Assembly (NCBI RefSeq): GCF_044810985.1
Contig: NZ_CP085242.1
Coordinates: 992,001 to 1,056,000 of the forward strand
Direction: 5' to 3'
Length of the DNA stretch: 64,000 nucleotides
Source: Marinospirillum sp031581385
GTDB lineage: Bacteria > Pseudomonadota > Gammaproteobacteria > Pseudomonadales > Halomonadaceae
This document shows, piece by piece, positions 8,977 to 18,508 of this stretch (position 1 is the first letter of the stretch; each line of letters starts with the position of its first letter). Position numbers and translations under genes: made by a program. Below the pieces are notes generated by a model that was given only the letters and a program-made list of their open reading frames with translations, was not told where the DNA came from and did no database searches.

Positions 8977-10077
8977 TTACTTTACACCAGCCGGAATCCT
9001 TGGAGTTCCTGCTTCCACATCAGCATTCTGACCGCGATGCCGCAGCCAGTGATCCAACAAAACGAGGGCCAGCATGGCTTCCGCTATGGGGGTGGCACGA
9101 ATGCCCACACAGGGATCATGGCGCCCCGTGGTGATGACCTCACAAGGCTCACCGTCAAGATTCACGCTGCGTCCCGGCAAATGCAGGCTGGAAGTCGGCT
9201 TGAGCGCCATGCCCACTTCAAGGGTCTGACCACTGGAGATTCCACCCAGCACACCACCGGCATGATTGCTGAGAAAACCTTCGGGAGTGATTTCATCCCG
9301 ATGCTCCGTGCCTTTTTGTTCAACACACGCAAAACCTGCCCCTATTTCCACGCCTTTTACCGCGTTAATCGACATCATGGCATGGGCAATATCCGCATCC
9401 AGTCGATCAAAAATCGGCTCACCCAGGCCGGGTGGAACGCCCTCGGCCACGACCTGGATGCGGGCACCAATAGAGTTGCCCTCCTTGCGCAGGGCTTTCA
9501 TGTAGTCTTCCATCTCGGCCACTTTCGTCGGATCAGGGCAGAAAAAGGCATTCTTTTCCACTTCCTCCCAGACCAGTTGCTCCGCCTTGATGGGGCCCAA
9601 CTGGGAAAGATAACCCCGAATACGGATACCCAAGCGTTCCTGCAGATATTTTTTGGCGATGGCACCGGCGGCCACCCGCATGGCGGTTTCTCGGGCCGAA
9701 CTGCGCCCCCCACCCCGGTAGTCACGAATCCCGTATTTCTGCTGATAGGTGTAGTCAGCGTGGGCCGGTCGAAACTGATCCTTGATCTTGCCGTAGTCTT
9801 TGGAGCGTTGATCGGTGTTTTCAATCATCAGGCCAATCGGGGTGCCTGTGGTTTTCCCTTCAAACACACCGGATAGAATGCGTACCTTGTCGGCTTCCCG
9901 ACGCTGTGTGGTGTGCTGGCTGGTGCCGGGTTTGCGCCGATCCAGATCCAGTTGCAGGTCTTCTTCACTCAGGGCCAAGCCTGGCGGACAACCATCGACA
10001 ATGGCACCCAGAGCAGGGCCGTGACTTTCACCAAAGGTGGTGACTGTAAAAAGTTTTCCAAATGTATTACCGGACAT
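8977..10077 (-). CDS. aroC: Chorismate synthase
   Basis: A 366-aa enzyme for the last common step of aromatic biosynthesis, converting EPSP to chorismate with reduced FMN. It shows all three signatures: GESHGPALGAIVDG near the N-terminus, the Arg/Gly-rich YRGGGRSSARETAMR at about 119-133, and the C-terminal RHDPCVGIRATPIAEAM. Length is normal. It follows prmB on the same strand with an 18-bp gap, so the two are probably cotranscribed. Confidence 0.97.
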   Translation of the reverse strand: MSGNTFGKLFTVTTFGESHGPALGAIVDGCPPGLALSEEDLQLDLDRRKPGTSQHTTQRREADKVRILSGVFEGKTTGTPIGLMIENTDQRSKDYGKIKDQFRPAHADYTYQQKYGIRDYRGGGRSSARETAMRVAAGAIAKKYLQERLGIRIRGYLSQLGPIKAEQLVWEEVEKNAFFCPDPTKVAEMEDYMKALRKEGNSIGARIQVVAEGVPPGLGEPIFDRLDADIAHAMMSINAVKGVEIGAGFACVEQKGTEHRDEITPEGFLSNHAGGVLGGISSGQTLEVGMALKPTSSLHLPGRSVNLDGEPCEVITTGRHDPCVGIRATPIAEAMLALVLLDHWLRHRGQNADVEAGTPRIPAGVK

Positions 10078-10095
10078 AGTCGTTTCACTTTGATC

Positions 10096-11043
10096 TTATG
10101 AACTGGAATCGTTAACTGCGGCCGCAAAGTCAGCCTGGAATTCATCCAGCTGCTCGGCCGTCAGGACAAAAACACCACGGGCCTGGGATTCAAAATCAAC
10201 CCAGAGAAAAGGCACCTGGGGGAAAAGTGCCTGCAAATGCTCTTCGCTGTTGCCCACTTCAACCACAAGTACGCCCTGGTCACTCAGATACTGGCGAGCT
10301 TCGGCCAGAATAACCCTGACCAGATCCAGACCATCTTCACCGGCCGCCAGTGCCAGCTCGGGTTCCTGCCGGTATTCATCCGGCATTAGTGACAGGTCGG
10401 TGGCATCCACATAGGGTGGATTGCTGACAATCAGGTCATAGCGTTCACCCTGCAGGGCTGAGAATAGATCCGATGCGGTTGCAAAAACCCGGTCCTGCAG
10501 GTGGTGACGGGCAATGTTGTCTTCAGCCACTTCCAGGGCATCTTCGGAAATATCGGTCAGGGTGACCTGGGCGGTGGGAAAAGCATAGGCACAGGCAATA
10601 CCAATACAACCACTGCCGGTGCACAAATCCAGAATCCGCCTGGGTGGAGCTGCTTCACTAATCCAGGGAGAAAAGTTATTCTCTATCAATTCCGAAATCG
10701 GGGAGCGGGGAATCAGAACACGAGGGTCCACTTTAAAGGGCAGTCCGGCAAACCAGCTTTCACCCAGCAAATAAGGCAGCGGGGTATGCTCTTCACAGCG
10801 ACGGCGAATCAGTTCCAGCAACTTTTCTCTTTCCAGCTGTGTCAGACGGGCATCCAGCAATCTTTGATCGGTATCCCAGGGCAGGTGCAGGCTTCCCAGA
10901 ACCAGGTGCAGGGCTTCATCCCAGGCATTGTCTGTGCCATGCCCATAATAGAGGTTATGGCGATTGAAGCTGGTGATGGCCCAGCGTATAAAATCACGCA
11001 GGGTTTGTAATTCCTGCACTAAAGAAGTCGTTGACTGGCTCAT
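10096..11043 (-). CDS. prmB: Ribosomal protein L3 glutamine methyltransferase PrmB
   Basis: A 315-aa SAM-dependent N5-glutamine methyltransferase, which methylates a glutamine of L3 (Gln150 in E. coli). The SAM-binding motif is LCTGSGCIGIA (about 142-152), and NPPYVD (about 209-214) is the glutamine-binding NPPY motif. The N-terminal DFIRWAITSFNRHNLYYGHG segment separates PrmB from PrmC. It is divergent from smrB, the same arrangement as in enterics. Confidence 0.95.
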   Translation of the reverse strand: MSQSTTSLVQELQTLRDFIRWAITSFNRHNLYYGHGTDNAWDEALHLVLGSLHLPWDTDQRLLDARLTQLEREKLLELIRRRCEEHTPLPYLLGESWFAGLPFKVDPRVLIPRSPISELIENNFSPWISEAAPPRRILDLCTGSGCIGIACAYAFPTAQVTLTDISEDALEVAEDNIARHHLQDRVFATASDLFSALQGERYDLIVSNPPYVDATDLSLMPDEYRQEPELALAAGEDGLDLVRVILAEARQYLSDQGVLVVEVGNSEEHLQALFPQVPFLWVDFESQARGVFVLTAEQLDEFQADFAAAVNDSSS

Positions 11044-11149
11044 GTTGCTCGCATTTCCCGGTTCAGCTGAATGATGACCTGGATTCTAACAAAACACCAA
11101 CCGGAAGGCTGAAAAACTTCACGCCTGCAGCAGGTTTAAGGAGCTTGAT

Positions 11150-11719
11150 GTGTGCCCTTCAGATGAGCAGCCAGATGACCTGGAGCTATTCAGGAAACTG
11201 ATGCGTGGCGTAAAACCCCTGGAGCAGAATAAAGCGGATTTGAGCCAATCGAAAAAAAAGCTGAACAAAGAAGTTCTGGCCCTTCGCCGTGAGGCTGCGG
11301 AAAACGAGTCCACCGCCCTGATTGAAGACGGCCTGTCGGACGGCCAGGTTCTCCCGGTCAAGCCCGGAGATTCCCTGGCTTTTCACCTGCCCGACCTTCC
11401 ACAGCGAACCTTGCAATCTTTAAAAAAGGGACAAATTGCCTGGCAGGAAGGCCTGGATTTGCATGGTTACACTCTGGAATCGGCACGCACCGAGTTAAGC
11501 CGTTTTGTGCGTGACGGGCGCAGCCAGGGGTATCGGTGCTTGCTGCTGGTACACGGCAAGGCTTATAACCGTGAAGGCGAAACCCCCAGCATCAAGTCCC
11601 ATGTTAATACCTGGCTGAAACAAATGCCGGAGGTTTTGGCGTTTGTCTCAGCCCTGCCCGCTGATGGCGGCACAGGGGCCGTGTATATTCTTCTGCGTAC
11701 CAAAGCGCGCAATCAGTAG
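11150..11719 (+). CDS. smrB: Smr-domain ribosome rescue endonuclease SmrB
   Basis: A 189-aa protein with a C-terminal Smr domain (about 95-187) containing DLHGYTLESAR and LLVHGKA. Its N-terminal segment DLELFRKLMRGVKPLEQ is typical of SmrB. In E. coli SmrB recognises collided ribosomes and cuts the mRNA between them. Divergence from prmB supports orthology. The ATG has AAGGAG only about 6 bases upstream, slightly close. The stop overlaps the 3' end of convergent ghrA by 7 bp. Confidence 0.93.
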   Translation: MCPSDEQPDDLELFRKLMRGVKPLEQNKADLSQSKKKLNKEVLALRREAAENESTALIEDGLSDGQVLPVKPGDSLAFHLPDLPQRTLQSLKKGQIAWQEGLDLHGYTLESARTELSRFVRDGRSQGYRCLLLVHGKAYNREGETPSIKSHVNTWLKQMPEVLAFVSALPADGGTGAVYILLRTKARNQ

Positions 11720-12636
11720 CCGCTTTCTGCCTTGACCAACCCTTCCGGCTCTTGCCCGGCTTCCAGTTTCTTCAGATTGGCCACCACCTGTTTGACCGCA
11801 GGTTCGGGCAGGGTTGCTGCGGCCATGTGTGGAGTAACGGCCACCTTGGGATGCTGCCAGAAAGGGTGATCCGTGGGCAAAGGTTCCTCATGAAAAACAT
11901 CCAGCGCCGCAAAACGCAGATGGTCATTATCCAGCAGCTTCAGCAGGTCAGCATCCACGACCTGAACCCCCCGGGCCACATTCACCAAGGCTGCCCCCTT
12001 GGGTAACTTCCCAAGCAATTTGGCATCCAAAAGACCGCGAGTCTGGGGTGTATTGGGCAAAAGGCTGATCAAGACATCACTTTGTTGAACCAACTGCTGC
12101 AGACCCTGATCGCCGGTAAACACCTTGACCCCTTCCAGCTCGATCTCCGAACGTTTCCAGCCACTCACCGGATAACCATAGGTGGTCAGGCTTTTCGCCA
12201 CCTGCTGGCCCAAAGCACCCAGACCCAGAATACCCAGGCGCATTTGGTCTCTGGAGCGTGCCGTGTGTTCCTGCCATTTGTTCTGGCGCTGCAAGTCAGC
12301 ATAGAGGTCAAAATCACGCTGTACCGTCAAGGTTGCCCAGAGGATGTATTCCACCATCTGATCAGCCATGCCTGCATCCAGCAGGCGAATCAAGGGAATC
12401 TCAGCAGAAAGGTCATCCCGGCGGACAAAAGCATCAACACCGGCACCCAGAGCAAACACAGCTTCCAGATTGGGAAAATGCCCAAAAAGACCTTCCGATG
12501 GATTCCAGGCCGCCACCCAGCGCACCCGGTCAGCATCAAAGTCATCGTCTGCTGTGACCACTTTCAAGTCAGGTTGATGATGGGCAAAAGCATCCAGCCA
12601 CTGCTGCTGGTCAGGTTCTATGTGCAAGTACAACAT
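11713..12636 (-). CDS. ghrA: Glyoxylate/hydroxypyruvate reductase A (D-2-hydroxyacid dehydrogenase)
   Basis: A 307-aa NAD(P)H-dependent reductase of glyoxylate and hydroxypyruvate. The Rossmann motif is GILGLGALGQQVAKSL (about 133-148); the catalytic residues are Arg in VNVARGVQVVD, Glu in FHEEPLP and His in VTPHMAA. Length and motif spacing match the GhrA (YcdW) subfamily rather than SerA or LdhA. Substrate specificity is inferred from the family. Confidence 0.9.
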   Translation of the reverse strand: MLYLHIEPDQQQWLDAFAHHQPDLKVVTADDDFDADRVRWVAAWNPSEGLFGHFPNLEAVFALGAGVDAFVRRDDLSAEIPLIRLLDAGMADQMVEYILWATLTVQRDFDLYADLQRQNKWQEHTARSRDQMRLGILGLGALGQQVAKSLTTYGYPVSGWKRSEIELEGVKVFTGDQGLQQLVQQSDVLISLLPNTPQTRGLLDAKLLGKLPKGAALVNVARGVQVVDADLLKLLDNDHLRFAALDVFHEEPLPTDHPFWQHPKVAVTPHMAAATLPEPAVKQVVANLKKLEAGQEPEGLVKAESGY

Positions 12637-12776
12637 ATCTCAATCCTCTATTCTTGGCGTCAGTTCTTACCCTTACCCTAACCAATAGCCGCACAAAAAG
12701 CCAAGTTGCCTTACTGATGTTATTAACTTTATGTTACCTTTGATTAAAGATTGCTTAACAGAGGTGGGCAGCCAAG

Positions 12777-13988
12777 ATGAAACTTCAGGATTTACGTCAG
12801 TTTGAACAATTTTCTCAGCTTTCTGATGAACAACTGATCCTCATTAAACCCAAGCTCAAGCTCAAGCGTTGCCAGGCAGCCGGTGAAATGATTATCCCGC
12901 GGGGTTATGAAAAGGATCTGGAGTTTTTTCTGTTGCAAGGCAGCCTGCTGCTGGTTGCTGAAGACGGCCAGCAACAGGAAATCACCGCTGACTCCCCTGC
13001 AGCCCGGCTCAGTATTGCCCGCCTGAGACCCAGCCTCTATGAAGTCACCAGTGCCGAACCCTGCCAGCTTCTGGCCATTTCCGGTTCTCTGCTCACCCAA
13101 CAGGTTCAGGCCTCCAACCTGGAACGGGAAAATGCCGGTCTCTCTGAGACTGCCAACAAGTTCTACCGACGCTTGAAAACAGCGCTGGAAAACCGGAACT
13201 TCAGCCTGCCCAGCCTGCCCAGTGTTGCCCTGAAGGTGCGCGAAGTCCTGCAGCAGGAAGAGCCGGAAATCAAGGATCTGGAGCGTGTTCTTAATCGGGA
13301 CCCCTCTATGCTGGCCAAACTCATTGCTGCTGCCAACAGCCCCCTGTATCGGCGTGGCAACACCTGCCAGAGCAGCGGCGAAGCCATCATGCGTCTGGGC
13401 CTGGATACCACCTCCCAGTTGGTCATGCTGTTTTCCCTGCGACAGTTATTCAAGGCCAACAACCCCTGGGTAAAGCAGCGCATGACCCAAAGCTGGTGCC
13501 AGGGTGTGAAGGTGGCCGCCATTGCCCAGCTGCTCACCCTCCATCACCCGCATATCTCCGCGGACCGGGCTCTTTTGGTAGGACTGATTCACAATCTGGG
13601 TGAACTGGCCATTTTAAAATTCATCGATCTGGAACCGGAAATCGACCAGCAGCAAATGGAACAGGTATTGGAAGAACTCATGCCCGAAGCCGGTGTATTG
13701 CTGCTCAATTACTGGGGGTTCGATGAAGAGGTGATCCGCCTGGTGGCCCAGTTGAATAACTGGCAGTCCACTTCAGAGGGAAGCCAGGCCAGCCTGGAGG
13801 ATTTGATTCGGGTTGCCCGATTGCACAGCTTTATTGGCACCGAAAAACAGCATCGACATCCTCGCCTGGATGAAGTGCCTGCCTTCCAGAAGCTGACCAC
13901 CCAGGGATTAACTCCTGAATTCAGCCTGACGCTCGTTGAAGATGCAGCGGATCAGGTGGAGGAGGTACAGGAGATGTTTGGTCTGTAA
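12777..13988 (+). CDS. HDOD domain protein with N-terminal cyclic-nucleotide-binding-like domain
   Basis: A 403-aa predicted cytoplasmic signalling protein. Residues about 8-105 look like a cyclic-nucleotide-binding-type beta-roll (FSQLSDEQLILIKPKLKLK). Residues about 140-340 form an HDOD domain, starting LPSLPSVALKVREVLQQEEPEIKDLERVL, the usual HDOD entry. HDOD proteins lack the HD phosphohydrolase metal site and act as adaptors in signalling and motility. It is convergent with cheX (1-bp gap), which fits a chemotaxis setting, but the partner is unknown. Confidence 0.85.
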   Translation: MKLQDLRQFEQFSQLSDEQLILIKPKLKLKRCQAAGEMIIPRGYEKDLEFFLLQGSLLLVAEDGQQQEITADSPAARLSIARLRPSLYEVTSAEPCQLLAISGSLLTQQVQASNLERENAGLSETANKFYRRLKTALENRNFSLPSLPSVALKVREVLQQEEPEIKDLERVLNRDPSMLAKLIAAANSPLYRRGNTCQSSGEAIMRLGLDTTSQLVMLFSLRQLFKANNPWVKQRMTQSWCQGVKVAAIAQLLTLHHPHISADRALLVGLIHNLGELAILKFIDLEPEIDQQQMEQVLEELMPEAGVLLLNYWGFDEEVIRLVAQLNNWQSTSEGSQASLEDLIRVARLHSFIGTEKQHRHPRLDEVPAFQKLTTQGLTPEFSLTLVEDAADQVEEVQEMFGL

Positions 13989-14453
13989 TCACTCGCGAAA
14001 GCAAACTTCCACCACAAAATCGCCGCTTTCGACATGAAACGGCAGGAGGATTTTGGGGCCATACACGCTGTGCAAAACCTGGTGCCCCTCACCGACGAAA
14101 GTCACCGGCTGGGAGAGGTAAAATTCATAGCCTTTTTCCGACAGGATTTTTTTGGCACCACCCGATACCATATTGGTGATCTCACCCACCAGGTCACGAA
14201 CGGTATCATCAATTTTTTCCGGACGATCACCCAACATTTTTTCCACCAGCGCCAAAGCCACTGGCTCCGAGAAGGTGATAGCCAGGGAACCGGCCGTCTG
14301 CTCCCCCATCAGGTCGATGAACCCGGTGATTGCTCCTCGGGCTATATTGTCATCCTTGACGACTGGCTTACCCACCTGAGGCTGCATCTGAGCCATGGTG
14401 CGCAAAACATTCATCATGGCATGCAAAAAAGGGTTTATGAAATCTGCCCGCAT
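13989..14453 (-). CDS. cheX: CheX-type chemotaxis phosphatase
   Basis: A 154-aa protein beginning MRADFINPFLHAMMNVLRTM, a typical CheX/CheC start. GEITNMVSGGAKKILSEKGYEF at about 110-131 contains the E..N motif that in CheX inserts into the CheY phosphorylation site. CheX dephosphorylates CheY-P and stops the motility signal. No other che genes lie beside it, so the cognate CheY is elsewhere. Stand-alone CheX-like proteins without a proven role also exist. Confidence 0.87.
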   Translation of the reverse strand: MRADFINPFLHAMMNVLRTMAQMQPQVGKPVVKDDNIARGAITGFIDLMGEQTAGSLAITFSEPVALALVEKMLGDRPEKIDDTVRDLVGEITNMVSGGAKKILSEKGYEFYLSQPVTFVGEGHQVLHSVYGPKILLPFHVESGDFVVEVCFRE

Positions 14454-14556
14454 AGCTCCTGCCTTAAAAGAAAACTTTAAAACGCAAGCTTACAGTAAAG
14501 AAAAAGCAAAAGGGAGACATCACCCCAAAAACAACCTGACATTTTTTGCAAAAAAC

Positions 14557-14572
14557 TTTACGTTTACGTCAA
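14557..14572. promoter_or_regulatory. LiuR-like palindromic operator upstream of acetoacetyl-CoA synthetase
   Basis: TTTACGTTTACGTCAA differs at one base from the site at 63393-63408 read on the other strand. It lies 117 bp upstream of the synthetase ATG in the cheX-aacS divergent region. It resembles, from memory, the consensus of LiuR (MerR family), which controls branched-chain amino acid and acetoacetate use. No liuR gene is in the window. Confidence 0.6.
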
Positions 14573-14688
14573 CTTCCTCTAATGGTATTTTAATCTCACC
14601 AGCATACCCAGCCTGTGATTCTTGCCTCAGGTTGGTTAAGCTTCAAGTAACAAGAATCTCGATACAATAACAATCAGGAGGCTTTTTC

Positions 14689-16638
<1,950 letters not shown>

Positions 16639-16697
16639 CTCAGAAGAAGCCCTTGATTAACATGAGAAACACAGGTTAAGCAGGGGTTTCTAAAAAA

Positions 16698-16724
16698 AAC
16701 CTGGCACTCAGGCCAGGTTTTTTA
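16698..16724. terminator. Bidirectional terminator after aacS
   Basis: A 7-bp stem (AACCTGG / CCAGGTT, 8-base loop) has T runs on both strands. It can serve aacS on the plus strand and the convergent 146-aa gene on the minus strand. Confidence 0.85.
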
Positions 16725-16741
16725 TTGCTGCAGGTTGCTCA

Positions 16742-17182
16742 TCAAACCAGGTTTTGGACATCATCCGGTGTAGGGTCATTGCCCCGAGCGGGTGAACCGC
16801 CTTCATTGGCCTGACGCGCAGCCTGATCATCTGTATTACGCTCAACGGTTCTGCTTTCATCTTCATTGTTTGCAGCAGTAGAAGCCTGTTCAGCATTCTG
16901 AGCCAACTCAATGCTGGGACGAATAATGCTGCCGTTGGGGCGCCCACTTTCATACAGAGGCACTTCATCGGGCGTTTCACCCAGCCGGGTCACCACATCA
17001 GAAGGTTGCGTGGAAACATTGTTGCTGGCCTCGGCACCACTGGAGGCAACCGGTTGGCTGGAGGCCTGCTCGGCAACAGCATTTTCATTGGTTTCCTGCT
17101 GTGCCTGCTGGGTACGAACATCCTGACCCTGTGCCTGGCGCAGGGAAGCAGAAGCTTGGCTACCAACATTGGATTCAATCAT
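16742..17182 (-). CDS. Hypothetical low-complexity Gln/Asn/Ala-rich protein
   Basis: A 146-aa protein, rich in Gln, Asn, Ala, Ser and Glu, very poor in aromatic residues, with no signal peptide or membrane segment. It is probably disordered along its whole length. A GAGAGG-type site precedes the ATG (MIESNVGSQAS) and a terminator follows the stop, which supports a real gene. I do not recognise a family. It is flanked by aacS and fadA with no clear functional link. Confidence 0.6.
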   Translation of the reverse strand: MIESNVGSQASASLRQAQGQDVRTQQAQQETNENAVAEQASSQPVASSGAEASNNVSTQPSDVVTRLGETPDEVPLYESGRPNGSIIRPSIELAQNAEQASTAANNEDESRTVERNTDDQAARQANEGGSPARGNDPTPDDVQNLV

Positions 17183-17299
17183 TGAACACCTCTCTTGTCG
17201 TGGGCGGCGACTAACCAGTTTCTTTTCAGAATAGCTAATCAGCCGCCCTTGTGCAAACTTTAACCAAAAGATAGGTTCACACTTAAGACATCAAAGCAA

Positions 17300-18475
17300 T
17301 CAGATGCGTTCAAAAACCGTGGCAACCCCCTGCCCCATGCCAATACACATGGTTGCCAGACCCAGAGTGGCATCTTTTTGCTGCATCACATTCAGCAAAG
17401 TGGTGCTGATGCGTGTGCCCGAACAACCCAGTGGGTGACCCAGTGCGATGGCACCCCCATTCAGGTTGACCTTTTCATCCATCTTGTCGAGCAGTTTCAG
17501 GTCTTTCAGAACCGGCAGACCCTGGGCCGCAAAGGCTTCATTGAGTTCCACAATATCAATGTCATCAATAGTCAGACCGGCTGCTTTCAGCGCTTTCTTG
17601 GAAGCAGGAACCGGGCCATAACCCATAATCGAAGGATCACAACCGGCCACACCCATGGAGCGCACCTTGGCGATGGGCTTGAGACCCAGCTGCTGGGCCT
17701 TTTCATAGCTCATCATCAGCATACCGGAGGCACCCACAGACAGAGCCGAGGAAGTACCCGCGGTCACTGTACCGTTACGCGGATCAAAAACCGGTTTCAG
17801 CTGAGACAGGCTTTCCACTGTGGTTTCCGGGCGAATCACTTCATCTTTCAGAATCAGTTTGCGGCGGCCTTCAGCATCGTGGCCTTCAACACCGATGATT
17901 TCGTTATCAAAACGACCATTGATGGAAGCTTCATGAGCCAGACGGTGTGAACGTGCACCCATTTCATCCTGCTGTTGACGGCTGATACCGTGCATCTTGC
18001 CCAGCAGCTCTGCAGTCAGGCCCATCATCATGGCACCCTTGGCATTCTGCTTGCTTGCAGATGGGTTGACATCAACACCGTGCATCATGGAGACATGCTC
18101 CATATGCTCAACCCCACCGACCATATAGATGTCACCCAGACCGGCCTGAATGTTGGCACCGGCAATATGCAGGGCACTCATGGAAGAGCCACACAGGCGG
18201 TTGACCGTTTGCGCCGGAACCGATTTGGGAATGGAGGTCAGGATGGCTGCATTACGACCCACGTTATAGCCCTGCTCCAGGGTCTGGTTAACGCAGCCCC
18301 AGATAATGTCATCAATTTCTGCCGGATTGAGACCGGCATTACGGCTCAACAAAGCACGCATGATATCGGCAGAGAGTTCTTCTGCACGAACATTGCGAAA
18401 GGCACCTTTTTTGGCTTTGGCCATGGCTGTGCGTACGCCATCAACAATTACGATATCTCTTGGTTGCAGACTCAT
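17300..18475 (-). CDS. fadA: 3-ketoacyl-CoA thiolase FadA
   Basis: A 391-aa thiolase, the beta subunit of the fatty-acid oxidation complex, releasing acetyl-CoA from 3-ketoacyl-CoA. The nucleophilic Cys is in NRLCGSSMSAL (about 90-100), the His is in GGAIALGHPLGCSG, and the second Cys is in MCIGMGQG near the C-terminus. The ATG at 18475 (MSLQPRDIVIVDG) has AGGAGA 8 bases upstream and is preferred over an earlier in-frame start at 18508. It lies 33 bp after fadB, the standard fadBA order. Confidence 0.97.
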   Translation of the reverse strand: MSLQPRDIVIVDGVRTAMAKAKKGAFRNVRAEELSADIMRALLSRNAGLNPAEIDDIIWGCVNQTLEQGYNVGRNAAILTSIPKSVPAQTVNRLCGSSMSALHIAGANIQAGLGDIYMVGGVEHMEHVSMMHGVDVNPSASKQNAKGAMMMGLTAELLGKMHGISRQQQDEMGARSHRLAHEASINGRFDNEIIGVEGHDAEGRRKLILKDEVIRPETTVESLSQLKPVFDPRNGTVTAGTSSALSVGASGMLMMSYEKAQQLGLKPIAKVRSMGVAGCDPSIMGYGPVPASKKALKAAGLTIDDIDIVELNEAFAAQGLPVLKDLKLLDKMDEKVNLNGGAIALGHPLGCSGTRISTTLLNVMQQKDATLGLATMCIGMGQGVATVFERI

Positions 18476-18508
18476 TATTTTTCTCCTGAATTCGGTTAAC
18501 CGGGTCAC

